Under the pieces are notes generated by a model. That model was not told the DNA's origin and searched no databases. It worked only from the letters and a program-made list of their open reading frames with translations. Positions 20,683 to 35,600 of a stretch of 64,000 nt of DNA are shown in pieces (position 1 is the stretch's first letter; every line of letters begins with the position of its first letter). Origin of the DNA: Hedera helix (Eukaryota; Streptophyta; Magnoliopsida; Apiales; Araliaceae); NCBI GenBank assembly GCA_947179155.2, contig OX359282.1, forward strand, positions 19,307,510 through 19,371,509. The letters are read 5' to 3'. The position numbers and the translations under genes were made by a program.

Positions 20683-23600
20683 TCAGATTTTCCTTTTGTC
20701 GCTTTGCTTTGTTTCACTGCACTCAGAAAGAATGTTCTCTCTTGTTGACTGATATCCCAAGGCATGAGCAAACATCCTCTTTGCAGCTCCTATTTGCTCC
20801 TCTTTTAGATTAGCCTTATGAACTTTTCTTGTTCCAGATATACCAATCTTAGTCGCCACTTTCTCAGCTTGTTCAGTGGTGACCTTACAGTCCGTATTTG
20901 ATAATGCATGACCATTAAATTCAGTACTGACTTTTGGTTTACCATTCAAGTATTTTTGACTAGATAAGGTTTGTTTCACTTCAAAAGCACCATCTTTCTT
21001 CACTTCAGTATGCTCTGCATATTCCGTACAACTGGAGATTACCTGATTGGGTGTTTTGGTTCTTTGGCCAAGTGCATGTTCAATCATACGGCGGGCAACC
21101 ACAGGATTGCTGCGTGGCTTCTGCTTTACAGGTTCATCTGTTCCACCTTCATCTGCAGCAAAGATCCGCTGACGGGCAGCTAAATAAGCTGCTTCTCTCT
21201 CCTCAAGTGAAATTTGAAAATTAGGCCTCTCAACCTTCAATTCTGAAAATAACAAATTAACATCAGACTACGATAAGGAATGGGCCAATAGAACTATTAT
21301 TTTAGTATTAGTATTAGTATTGTAGTTGTTGTTGTTATTGTTATTATTATTATTACTACTAGTAGTTATTTCATAGTACTTTTTATAGATAAAATTAGTT
21401 GTACTTAAAATTTATATCTTTTAGTAGGTTACTTTAGATTAGTAATTATTTTTAACTACAATTATTAGGTTTTTCAAATGATAATGAAGAGCTTCCTTAT
21501 TAAATTAGGTTACCTAAGTTATAGGAAAATCAGGGCTTCTTTAATTTATAAAACCTAATGTAAGCTTCATTATTATGGAAAATTGAATATGCTAGTTTCA
21601 AAGGCTTTGTGCCAATTATGTGTATTTCTATAGATTCCCTGTGAGGATAGGTTTCCTTTACCCTTCTTTCTTCTCTTTATTGCGTCCCTAAACCTTTTTC
21701 AGACCTTGTCTTGACTACACATTCTAAAATCATTAGTAGCTTTTATAAGACATTCATGTATATAGAGAAACTGTGACTGCATTACTTAACCACTTCATAG
21801 TGTTCCGTGAACCCTTTTCAGAAACTTGTCCTGGCTAAACATTCTAAAATCTTTAGTAGCTTTTATACGACATTCATGTATAGAGAAACTGTGACTGCAT
21901 TACTTAACCAGTTTATAGTGTCCCCCTTTGAATATTTAAGGAAAATAAAACCTAATACAGTAAAGAAAACACAATTCATAAATAGTCCAACTCCCTGTGA
22001 GTTCCACATTTCAAGACTTGCATTTTTGTTTTAAAAAAAACACAATTCATAGTTAACTATATTTGATTATTATGATTAATACAACAGCCACAAAATGTCC
22101 TACAATATTAATCAGTGTTTTCATTATTACTTCAGTAATGCTACAATTCATAGATATTGGACAAAAAGTTCAAATAAAACTGAAATGAGAAACAACCTGA
22201 TTATTTTCTGACATGTTCTTTGTATTTATCAACAATTTAATTGAATCAAGTCTTCAAAATTCTAAAAGGATAATTATTTTCAGCATTACAAAAATTCAGT
22301 AGCTTTAAATACATGATGCTTAAGTTTTTCTGTACTTAATTTTAGTTTCACCAGACAGGCTAAATTTATTTTTTCTGGTAATACTAGTCTATCAATATAA
22401 TGTTCACATTTCTAAGCATCATCAAGAAATGAAAGTCATCTATACTATAAAATATCGCCTCCACATGCAAAAAGCAAGAGTAACAATAGAAACTAATGTA
22501 TTTTTGGCATTAAATCTTCAGGAAGTCAATGACACGAATGTTGAATTACATTTTTCAAAAGCGAAATAGAAAACTAAAATATCTGGGTCAGGATAGTAAA
22601 AAATCACACACATGCCATTATTATACTGTATGGTCATTTTAGAGCTTAATTTGCATAAAATCAAAGAAAAAGAAAATGGATAAAAGTGCTGCTTAATATT
22701 ATTACACAACATCGTCATTAACTGATGAGCTCTTATATGTACTCCGCAATGCTAACAGAGTATGTTCTACACTTAATAATGGCAACAATTCTGAAATATG
22801 CCACGCAGATACGAAATACGGCAATTGAACAGATGCCTCACTCAAAAGAGACAATATGCTCTGTACTTGACCAAAAAAAAAGAAAGGATAGAAAAAGAGA
22901 CATTACCATGTGTAGCTTCTTCTGTTCTTGACAAAATTTGTGCTGTTGGTGGTGATTGATATTCATCATATCGCCATAATAAATCACTGACGAGGATAGA
23001 AGGTCTGCAGTTCCATCACAGGAGAAAAAAAAAAGGATGGTCAGAGATCTACCGACGCTGCCAAACAATTCTCTGCTAGAAAAGAGTTTCAAACTTCGCA
23101 CATATATCAATTTATTTCTGCCTTTTTTCTGAAAAGTAAGCCAGAATTGTATTAATAAAAAGCCCAATAAAGGTTCTTCTGGGATAAGATCCTTTTTTTA
23201 TCTTCGAAAGATATAACTATAAATCAATAATTATTCAGATTTATCAAATTCCTCGGATTTTTGTGCTTCATCTAGTCATGCAAATCGTATAGTTTTTATT
23301 GAACAGAATCAATATAAATTAATAAATGACTATTCTCAACCACAATGATCCACATTAAGATCATCTAGTCAGCATGACAAGTAGAAATGTATACAGATAG
23401 GTATCTAAAACACCAACATACTTGCTATAAGATGTATCTATAGCACCAACATACTTGCAGGAAGCACCATAATGTAGAGAAACACGACACATTGTTGTAT
23501 TGTGATACAACTAACATCAATTTTAATAGTATTGAGTGATGGAATGATAAATACGCAGTCAGTAGTAAGGTTGAAACTTTGAACCACATTATTAAGACAA

Positions 23601-26600
23601 CTGCCACCATAAATAATAAACTATAGGAAAATTGAAGTCTCTTCAAGCTCCATCTTAACACGAGCTCAATCTGTCGGAAAAATATGTTTGCCTCATAGTC
23701 ATACTATCATAAAAGTCCCGACTGTTTCCTTAATTGCAAAGAAGACTATATTCTAGTAAAATTATGCTTACGTGAAAAGGTATAGGAATGTGCAGGAATG
23801 CACTTGAATTAATATTTGAAAATGTACCAAAGAGTTGGGTAATTTATATGCAGGCCAGCAAGGTTGACATAGTCAGGTGGAAAGCCGAAATAACAATACC
23901 CATCCCAACAGAGAATTGATAGATAAACACACAAAATCACGAAGATTTAATCTCAAATCAATATATTCAATAATCAGGAAAATAAATAAATAAATAAAAT
24001 TACAACTCTTTATATAGGAACTTTACGACTTGGTGACTAGATAAAGAAATATAACATTAAAAAGGAAATAGTCTACTAATTAGAATCTACTACTATAATT
24101 AAAACTAATATCCAAATTAAAATTATTTACAATAATTTAAAACACTCATTTAAAAAGGAAATAATCTTTCTAATTAAAATCAACTGCTATAATTAAAATT
24201 CCTAACTTGAAAAGAAAACAATCTCCTAACTAAATCTACTCCTATAATTTAAACTTTTAGAATATCCTTATTAAAAATAATAATAAATAATTACGTAAAT
24301 AGTTTAATATTTATATCTAAATAACAATACGAAAATTAATAATAAATTTCATGATTTTCCTCTTCCGTACCGTATCATTCTCCTCGCCATTTAAAAGAAC
24401 TCGTCCTTGAGTTTTGAAAATCGAAAAATAAAAAACCATTATCAGGTAGATGTCTTCCAACAAAAAAATGTGCATCCCATGGAAAATTCCATAAGCACAA
24501 TTTTGAGACTACCATCGACATGACGAAAACTTTGAAATAGCTTAAGACTCTAATATTTATCCAAAAAGAGAAAATTAACATTTTAAATCTCCACTTTATT
24601 TTTTTTCTTTTTTTGTGGTAAACCTCTTCATTCAACTTGAATTACCATGGGAATGTCTTCATCCTCGTAAACCACATTCAAATTTTCCATTGATACAACA
24701 TCCTCAATTTCAACTTCCACCTCTTCAATATCCTCATGAGTCTCAACATGTAAAGTTTTCGCTAAGATCACTGGCTTCTTGGAATATTTGTATAGGCTGG
24801 CAACATAGCTTTAACAGTTGCATTCACATATATGTCTTATTTTTCAGGTTTGGCCACTGGACCAAGGAACTTGGAAGAAAAGTTTGTCAATTGATCATGC
24901 ACAAAATATGAAGGATTCTAATGTCTTCAACATACTCTTCCTTTAACTATACAAGTGTTTGCTCATGCCACGCTAATTCTTCACACATTCTTTCATAACT
25001 AGAACTAAATTGATACCAAAAACCTTCAAGAATCTCTCAACACTCAAAATATTTGTCGTTCAAGTTTTACTTGTTTGATCCCAGAGAAAATCTGAAGCTT
25101 TCCTATAAAAAAAAATTCTGAACTTTTTCTTTTCTTTTTTGTGGTAGGATATATGGAGACTAAAAAAATGATGATTCTTACTACAGATCGCGCTTTCGTC
25201 TTGAAAATTGTTTGTCGATTCTCCAGTGAATTTCGTCAAAAAATATGGAGGCCAAGGAATTTGGGCTCAGATATCATTATGATGTAGAACAAGGTGGAAA
25301 TAAGAAGTAAGGGTACTTATCCGTGCAAATAATCGGTAAGAAACACACATAAAAGCATAAAGCTTTATCTCAAAAAATCAATATATTCAATAATCTAAAA
25401 ATAAGAAAAGATTACAACTCTTTATATAAGACTCTAATGACTTAGCGACAAAGTAAAGAATCTTAACATAAAAAATGTTCTTCCAAATAAAATATATTAA
25501 TATAATTAAAGTTGATCTCCTAATTCAAATCAACTACTATAAATGAAAATCCTAATTTAAAAAATAAACAATCTCCTAATTAATCAACTGCTAGCATTCA
25601 AAAATTCCAAATTAAAAAAGAAAACAATCTCCTAATTAAAATCAACAACTATATTTATACTTTTTTTGAGAACCTATACTATTACAATTCAATTTTAGGG
25701 ATACATTTCATCCTAGGGCCTAAGGAAAACTTGGAAAAGGGTTAGGAAGAGAACTAGGGAAAACCTAGGGAAAACTTAGCTTCAATCTATATCACCTACT
25801 TTTGACTTCTGCAGAAGGGTAGACTTAAAACTTATTTAGAACCTTGCACAATAAAGGGAGAGGCCTTTACCACTAGGCTATCAACTTTGATCTAATATAC
25901 ATCTATAATTAAAATCTAGAATATCTTACTTAAAATAAATAATAAAAAAAGTATCAAATATTTATCTCTAAATAACAATACAAATTAATATAAATTTCAT
26001 GATTTTCCTCTTTTGTTCCGTATCAAAGGTTACCTGACTTGTTTCTACATAGGCCCATGGCATGAAACTTCGTTGTGTTCGGCTAATGTTGGGATGGTGT
26101 ACTGGAGTTGAAGAGTTGCTTCTTTCCAAGTTTCAAAACTTTGGTAGCATCTTCCAGGCTCACCATCCACAATCCTCATGATCAATCCCTCAGGGTATGC
26201 AGAATTTTAGAGATGGCTCATACGACTTCTAAAAGAGGCTCCCACCTTCCCATAAGGTGCAGTACATATCCCTACTTAACGTTTCGTTCCCCACTTATTG
26301 AGAGTTTTGCTTCGATATGATTCATAAGATTCGTAATATCCATAGTCTAGAATAAGGCTCAATCCACCCAAGAGCACGAAGTGGGTTATATGGACCCTCA
26401 TAGGTCCCTTTAAAGTCATGATAAATTAGTTGTATTTTAGAAAGTAGAGTTGAGACCTTATATATAAACCAATCCATTTCACATGTTCTAATATAGGACT
26501 GGGGTATTTCAGTCTCTCCTACTTAAATCTCTAACCACCTCGTCAGGCCCATAATCGTAGTTCAATACATAATCAATACCAAAAGGATGTGTGAGCTCTA

Positions 26601-29600
26601 GCCCTACCACACCACGAGAGGTCATCAATCAGATACCATTTATAAAGAGTCGGGCCTAGCCACCACAGGCCGATAAAAAATCATGACAAGTTATTCCTAC
26701 ATTAAAAAGTAGAACTGAGACCTTATATGTAGATCAATCCATCCCACATGTTTTAATGTGGGACCGAGGTATTACAATCTCTCCCAATTAAATCTCTAAC
26801 GTATTCGTCAGGTCAACAATTATAGTACAGTGACTGGAACGTGATTCGTTTCAGTATGCAGTACACTATATAGCTAAAACACGGTACGCTATAGTATCTT
26901 TATATAACTTTTTGTAGTTAAGAATTCTCTTGAAATCTAAATGTAAAAAACCTAAATTTTAGTGAACTGAATCAACAAGTTGATAGTTTTATAAATAATT
27001 AGTACAAATGTGTTGTGCTAAGCATCAAATACTAAGTTATAGTATTGATATTTGTGCATTTATAATAAAGAAATTTTTCGCTATGCTAAATTTAGAATAT
27101 TGGTACGAAAAAGTACCATGTTTGGGTACGCAAATAACAATACACCGTACGCTAGGTCAATGAGAGTATCTGGTAACTACAGTCCACAACCAAATACGAA
27201 ATCAATTCCAAGAGGATGTATGGGCTCCAGACCCACCGCACCAGGAGGGGTCATCAATCTAATACTTCCTATATTCCAAATTATAATATTATTATTGACA
27301 TTTTAAAAAATAAATTGAGATATTTTCAAACTCAAAATTGACATGAATTCATTTATTTCAAGTCAATACAATTATGAATATCATAAACTATCTAATAATT
27401 ACTATTAGTTATAAGATTTGTTATTTTCAAAACTTAAAATGAATTATATCAATTTTAAATTTGAAAATGCCTCAAATTGACTTTTAGAAAGTCAATATTG
27501 ATCTTATGATTTAGAACGAAGTACCATTTATAACGAGTCCAACCTAAATCCAATAGCAAAAAAATGTGTATAATTATGTTTTACTAAAAGAAAAAGTACT
27601 GTATATGATTTGTTTTGTGTTTACAAAAGATTGTTCTAAACTAAAAGATTGTTACTGAAATATTTGTATTCTTACGATCAATTATGTTATACGAAACACT
27701 ATGATATTTGTTAGTGGCCTTGTCATTTTTTAGTTACCTTATGGGTACATTAAGTCAAAAGCATTGTCATATGTTCTGTCATTATATGTGTTATTTGTTT
27801 AGACAGAACCATGTTATCTGATATGTTATTTTACACTGTTAGTGTTACCGGTGAATATTATACAAAACAGAACTGATCACTAATATTTGAATATGATATC
27901 TAATTCGATTATATATATATGTCATTCTGAATTTGTCTCTATACAACAAGATTTAAGCAAAGACATTTTTATTATGATAATAACCAAGTCTTGTATCATA
28001 ACATGTGGAATAGATTGTCTGCATATATAAGGTCTTAACTTTACTTCCTAAAATACTAATAACTTGCCATGACTTTTAAGAGGGTATATATTGGCCAAGA
28101 TGACCAAATTGGTGTTCTTGAGAGTTAAGAACGGATTGTTTTATTCTGGACCCCTGTCATTACAAATGGTATCAGAGCAAATCCCTAGCTAGTTGGAGAA
28201 CTAAATGCAATGCAAGGCTAAGAGTTATACCTTAAGAGGAAAGTGGGAGCCATCTCTAGAATCCTACACTACCCCAGGGTTGATCCTAAGGACTCTGGAC
28301 TATTTTGACTAAATTCTAATACGAAATCGTGAGGGATGGACTAAACTGTATATAATGTCTCAACTCTATAACTAAGAGTACTAATACATTGTCAAGACTT
28401 CTAAACATACAATATATATAGGTGCGAGAATTGAAAAGGTAAATTTAAGAATCTTCCTGATAAACAAAAAAATGATAAAATGATACTATAAAAGAACTAC
28501 TAAGAGATTTCAAGAATTTTCACGTACATTGACGACTCTGGGCAGCGCTCCAAAATCAAATGTCGCTCATCACCTTCTCCAACAGATTGATGAGAGAATC
28601 TAGCAAAGTAAATACCGAAACTCTTTATATTAAAAGATCTTTCAATGACAGAAGCATTAATAGAAGTTGCAAACAAAATAAATACACTCGAGTTTATGAG
28701 AGCATAATCAATATGATGGAAATGGAAACTATTTCGTAAAGATACCCAAAGATGTTTACCCGAAGATGTCGGCAAGACGATGTAATAGAAGGCGGCTGTA
28801 TGAATTCATTGGTTCCAGCTCTAACACGCCATTTGAACTGTAGTACATATAATTTGTGTTATCTAGAAGATAACTACGGCTTCCATCCAGAAGCATACAT
28901 TGAATATCATGGAAACAATTAAAGAAGAAAGGAAAAAACAAGATGCTATAAGTAACACAAAAGATTCAAAACCATGGAGAAGTTTTATAGCTAGATGGTG
29001 ATAGATGGCCAACCAAAAACTGATCCTCTATTTGTTAACTGAAAACAAGAGAATATTTGGGGAGTAGCTTGTAATTCATCTCGAGGGAAAAATATCGTTG
29101 ATAGTTTATGTTGCATTGGGGGAATATCCAATCAAGATCCATAAAAGAGAGTTCTAACAAAATTTATTTAGAAGAATACAAAATGTAAATATGTAAGTCT
29201 ATAATTTAGTAACATGAAATCTGGGACATGATCATAGTTCCATAAAAGAGTTCAAACCGCGTATATTCGAAGACTACAAAATGTAAATAAGTAATCTTTA
29301 TACTTTAGTAATATGAACAATAAAATAAGATTGTAGTTTCATGTCAATATATCAGCCATTCTCACTAGGTATGAGTATGGGGGATGGGGTATTGGCACAG
29401 ATAATTGGTTCACAAAGACTTGTTGTTTTAAAAAAAAAATCTTTCTTTTCTCTTTATATCTAAACATTAAAGTCTACTGCTACACTTCTCATCCCTGTCC
29501 ACCAGCTTCGATATATTTTCTCAGCTGAATATTATGAAAGCTAAAATAAATTTCACAAAAAGTAATGGCTGGTTTAGCATTTCTTTTAGAAAAATTAAAA

Positions 29601-32600
29601 TTAAAAAATGGCTGGTTTAGAGTTCAATGTCAACTGAACAGACCATCTGCAATGCATTTCCAAACCTATTTGACTGGCAACTAAATTGTTACTCACTTAT
29701 TTCTAATGTGATCTAGATAGAGGGAAGGTACTTTCTACCTAAATATAGAGGGAAAGCACTTGATTTACTTTATCTGTTAGGCCATAGGAAAATATAGTAA
29801 ATAAATAGAAGTTGAAGTAGTAGATGTTAGGTAGGAGTTTTCAGAAGATAAGGTCAGCTGGAGAGAGTTTATTAGGCATAGGATAGTATGCTGCATGATA
29901 GTAGAGCGAGTTAGTAGATATCCATGATTTAGTATATAAATGGAGATGTAAGGAATGATCAATCACTAATCAGATCTGAATATTGTAAAATATAGCTTCG
30001 TCCATTGTTACTACCCTAGCTTCCTCTTCCAAGTTCTCTTAAATTCCATTCCCTAATCCTTAGCATAATCTACTGTTTATGATCTTATTCCTTCAATTAT
30101 TGCTAGTTTCTTTCTATTTTCTTTTGCTATTACTCATCATTCGTCACCTAGTGCTACTGTTCGAAACATACATCAAGTAACAAATTCAATGATAGTTGAT
30201 TATTGCTCTTTGGGTTTGAATTGTATTAAGCTTAACAGAGCCCCCTTGCCTACAATTTGCTCTTTAATGCTGACCCTACCATTCTTACATTATTGCGAGG
30301 TACCATATTTTTGTGACCAGTTGAGTAGATATATTAGGAACTTTTTTTTTTTTGACAAATATATTAGGAACTTTGCAACTGCACATTAAAGATAACATCC
30401 ATTCTTTTATTCATGGTCTCATTTTTTGCAGAGTTTTTATGCGCAAATAATTTTTGTGTGTACATTTTACGTGCAAGGGTAGTAGTACCATCATCTTTGC
30501 ACTTTCTCTACACTAGTAATCAAGGCACACAAATCGTAATGCGGTTTCTGTTTCAAGATTGTATCTACGTTTTTCACTTTTGTGAATACACATTTCTAGA
30601 ATTTTAATGCTAGTGGGAGAAATTATAGGTAGAAGAATGTAAAAGGAGTTAGATACTTAAAATTTAGATATAAGAAGAATTTATTCGAGAAGAAAGAGTA
30701 CAAATAGAAACAAGAAAACAAGTGCCAGTCTGCCAGAGCATCCCACCATTGATGGAGAACAGCTTGCCAATCCTTACGTAAAATATAAAAATGAAGTTGC
30801 TCAAAACTCGGAGAGATGCATAAAAGAAAAATCTATAGGCTATCCTAACTAAGCCACCATTCATCTATCGCTCTCAAAAAATCGTTGCATTCCTCTTAGC
30901 CCATACACTGCATAAAATGGCAGAACAAGCACACCTTAACAAAGTCCTCCTATTGTTCCCTATTCTAAACCCCCTAAATGTAATGACAAAGTATGCAAAA
31001 CCAAAAATCAATGAAAGTAAAACAAGACACAGATTTACATGGAAAACAGAAACCGGGAAAAAGCACGAAGACAGAATAATGTGGAAAGGAAGAAGAAAAT
31101 AAGAAAATGTGGTATTAATTTTGTATTGTTATTGAGGAATAAATATTGGATTAATTGTAGATTATTAATGTAATTATTTAGTAGGATATTTTAGGAGAGT
31201 TTTATTTTAATTAGAAGAGTTTTATTATAGTAGTAGAATTTAATTAGGTGATTGTTTCCTTTTTTAAATTAGGGTTTTTATTTAGTCTCCAAGTGTTGAG
31301 TTTTCTATTTAAGCATTGTAATAACTCATTATTTTACAGATTATGAAATATTGATTTGAGATTAAAACTTTGTGCTTTTGTGTATTTCTTTACCGATTCT
31401 CTGCGGAGATAAGTATCTTATTCCTTCTTTCCACCTTGTCCTACATCATAATGGTATCAACGGTCAGAATTCATTATATCTTTTGATTTTACCCAATTTC
31501 TTCCTACCCTATTTTCCCGATCTCCATCAAATTGATGAAATTCACTAGAGAATCGACAACAATTTTCCGAGACGATATGCAGCAGGAATCGTCATTGTCG
31601 TAAGTCTCCATCTATCCCCGGAAAAAAAAAAAAGTTTCAATGTACCGTTCATCGCTACAATGCGCGACACTATTCATCAAAGCTCTAGTGTTTCTTCTGC
31701 TAAATTACAGTTTGGTACCCCCAAGTTTCTAAAATTTTAATTCAGCCCCCAAGTTTCTGATATTTGCAACTCAGCCTCGTAAGTTTCTGAAATTTTCAAT
31801 TCACCCATTAAGTTTCAAAAAAGTTCAAATTATTCCCAGTTTCTTTATACTTTCTGCACCTAAGCCCCTAGAGCCCAAAAAAAAAAGAAGTGTTGGTCGA
31901 GCAAGAGAAAATAGATATATTATAGCAGTTATGGTGACTTATACTTGGAGGGGTCGTCTTAGCAGAATTGAAGAATCCATTGCAATACTTACTGCAAATG
32001 CGGCAAATATTCAGACATCTATAGCACTTACAGTAAAAATTGATGTACTCATGGAACGCGTCACAAAAAAATACAGAGTCGGTAAGACCTTTCAAGAACA
32101 AGAACCTCGACACATTACGACTCGTGAGGATCTTAAAGTGGTTGAAGTAGAGAATGCTGTATTGATTGAAGATTCAAAGATGGTTGTATTAAAGAAAATG
32201 CAATGCAAGAGTTGAATCATGTCAACCAAGAAGCTGAACACAAAAAGAAAGACACAATTGAGGTTTAAAACGTTGATTTTGTTTTGTCAAATTCTGTATT
32301 CGAGTTCAAATCTACATCTAGTTTTTTGCTTGTGACAATATTATTCCCACAAATTGTGCTCAAGACACATCAGTTACGTCAATTTTGTTAGAATGTATCA
32401 CCTAAAATATGGTTTATTATTTTTCGATACTTCAAAACTCATGGACGAGTTTTTCTTAAAGGAGAGGAGAATGATTCGAAAAAGAGAAAGAAAATAAGAA
32501 AATTTGATATTAATTTTGTATTGTTATTTAAGAATAAATATTGGATTAATAGTGGATTATTAATGTAATTATTTAGCAGGATATTCTATGAGAGTTTTAT

Positions 32601-35600
32601 TATAGTAGTATATTTTAATTAGGAGATTATTTCCTGTTTTAAATTAGGGTTTTTACTTAGTCCCCAAGTATTGGGTTTCTATTTAAGCATTGTAATACCT
32701 CATTATTTTAAAGATTATGAAATACTGATTTGAGATTAAAACTTTGTGCTTTTGTGTGTTTCTTTACCAATTCTTTACGGGGATAGGTATCGTATTCTTT
32801 ATTTCCACCTTGTCCTACATCATAATGATATCAAGAACCAAAATTCCTAATATCTTTTGATTATACCAAATTCGTTCCTACCATATTTTTCTGGCCTCAT
32901 TCAAATTATCAAAGTTCACTAGAGAATAAACAATAATTTTCTTAGACGAAAACACGATCTGTAACAGGAATCATCGTCGTAGTCTCCATCTATCCCCGAA
33001 AAAAAAAGGGTTCAACGTTACTGTTCATCGCTACAGTGCGCAACACTATTTATCAAAGTTCTGGTGTTTCTTCTACAAAATTACAGTTTGGTACCCCCAA
33101 GTTTTTGAAATTTTTAATTCACCCCTTAAGTTTCTAAAATTTTCAATTCAGCCCCCTATGTTTATGATATTTGCAACTCAACCTCGTGAGTTTCTGAAAT
33201 TTTCAATTCACCCCATGAAGTTTCAAAAAAGTTCAAATTATTCCCAGTTTCTTTATACTTTTTGCACCAAGCCCCTAAAGCCCAAAAAAAAAAAAAAAAG
33301 TGTTGGTCAGGCAAGAGAAAATAGATATATTATAGCAGTTATGGTGACTTATAACTGGAGGGGTCGTCTTAGCAGAATTGAAGAATCCATTGCAATACTT
33401 TCTGCAAATGTTCAGACATCTATTGTAGCACTTACAATAAAAATTGATGTACTCACGGAATGCGTCATAAAAAAATAAAGAGTCGGTAAGACCTTTCAAG
33501 AACAAGAACCTCGACATATTGCTATTCGTGAGGATCTTAAAGTGGATAAAGTAGAGGATGTTGTAATGATTGAAGATTCAAAGGTGGCTTGCATTAAAGA
33601 AAGTGCAGTGTAAGAGTTGAATCATAACCAAGAAGCTGAACACAAAAAGAAAGACGCAACTGAGGTTGAAAATGTTGATTTTGTTTTGTCAAATTATGTA
33701 TTCAAGTTCAAAGTTGCATCTAGTTTTTTGCTTGTGTCAATATTATTCCCACAAATTGTGCTCAAGACACATCGGTTGCGTCAGTTTTGTTGGAATGTAT
33801 CTCCTAAAATATGGTTTATTATTTTTCGATACTTCAAAACTCATGGACGAGTTTTTTTCAAAGGAGATAGAATAATGCGGAAAGGAAGAAGAAAATAAGA
33901 AAATTTGTTATTAATTTTGTTTTGTTATTTAAGAATAAATATTGAATTAATAGTGGATTATTAATATAATTATTTAGTAGGATATTCTAGGAGAGTTATT
34001 TTAATTAGGAGAGTTTTATTATAGTAGTAAATTTTAATTAGGAGATTATTTCATTTTTTAAATTAGGGTCTTTACTTAGTCCCCAAGTATTGGGTTTTCT
34101 ATTTAAGTATTGTAATACCTCATTATTTTACATATTATGAAATATTGATTTGAGATTAAAACTTTGTGTTTTTATTTGTTTCTTTACCGATTCTCTGCGG
34201 AGATAAGTATCTTATTCCTTCTTTCCACCTTGTCCTACATCACAGAAGCAATCCACTAAACATTCTATTCTAAACAATCTGAATAGAACAAAGATGTAGA
34301 GATTGCTCAAACCATAATCCCCAGTAACCCAAACTTACAACAAAGGCCGAAAGAAGAGAATGCAATCAAACCCCTATGCTATCATATATATTGGTGAGGC
34401 CCAAAAAACTGAACAAGTTCATAGCTATCGGCCCAAGCCCTCCGCTCTCACCACTAAACCTCATCTTTCTTTTCCTTTGTGTTGCACTTGCACACACAAT
34501 ACTTCAGGTCGAAACATTAGTCAGATCCAGGTTAAGAATTCGAGACACATAACACTAACAATGCAAAGAAAGTCCACATTAGAAAGACAAACCCAAAAAT
34601 CACCCACCACACCAAACAAAAAGCACCACATCCGTCAATTGCGCCAAATCATCGAACAATAAATAAACATACGAGAATAAGTCTCACTTTCTTACATGCG
34701 CAAAAGACAAATTTGGGGATAAAGATTTGTGGTGCCTACACATGTCACTTGTGTTAGGCCAAACAAGGGTAAAAAACAACACAAAATCTTAAATTTTGGG
34801 GTGAGCCTTTGGATAGTAAATAAAATATACTATAGGAAAGTGGAGAGGTGGATGATAACCAAGTAAACAGAAAGACCAACAAACACAGGTCCCTGAGGGA
34901 TCAAGTGACAAAATACGTACATCGAGTAACAAGAAATACACTGAATTAGAAGTAAAAAAAAATTAAAGAAAAAATCCTCCACTACCTATCATTCAAAATT
35001 TACATGTAAGAGAGGAAATTCCTAAAGGACCCCTTCAGACATAGAACTAGAAATGGAGAAATTATGCTTGGACAAGAGGTAACAAGAGAGGAGTAAGATG
35101 GTTATTTGAGTGAGGTGTGTTTTTGTTCAATTAAAAGGTGCGACACTGCTTCAAAAATAGGGTAACAAGAAACCCGTTGCTTCTGCTTAATCAATAGTAA
35201 GAGATGTATATATATATATATATATACTCTTACATAGAATACTTAGATTGACTAAGAATGAGTATAGTAATATACAATCACCTATTAAAAAATAATGCAG
35301 AGGAAATGATAAAGATATATTACATTCATAAGAATGTGGCTGACAGATACATTATGATAGCTTTGGGACTATAATTTTGTAAGTACTCTGGGCCTGCTGT
35401 AATTTGATCTGAAGATAAGCAGCTTCATGTAGTATTAAAGTACTTGAGCCTTAAGGTCTTCATTCAACACCAATAATCACCATTTTCTTACTTAAAAATA
35501 TTACAAAAGGGTAACTATTTTCTTTTCTATTTTTTCGTAAGTAATAGAGGCTAACTTTTATAAAAACAACTAGCCAGTATTAATTTTATGAAGTGTTAAT

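Larger units (their letters stand above)
31077..34242 (+). mobile_element. Three-LTR tandem array (TSD CAGAA)
   Basis: Three LTRs of one family alternate with two interiors: LTR 31077-31448, interior 31449-32471, LTR 32472-32822, interior 32823-33872, LTR 33873-34242. CAGAA flanks the whole array (31072-31076 and 34243-34247). After LTR 1, TGGTATCAACGG (31452-31463) resembles a tRNA-Met primer-binding site. Purine tracts (such as AAAGGAGAGGAGAA) precede LTR 2. Interiors hold only fragmentary frames. The element is probably mobilised by a relative. It lies in intron 2, opposite in direction to the R3H gene. Confidence 0.8.

Noticed and set aside
22838..23167. 109-codon minus-strand ORF
   Set aside because: Wrong frame over exon 5; the R3H frame is the one that joins its neighbours.
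28500..28775. 91-codon minus-strand ORF as one protein
   Set aside because: Only its 'FSHQSVGEGDERHLILERCPESS' part is exon 4 of the R3H gene; the rest is intron 3.
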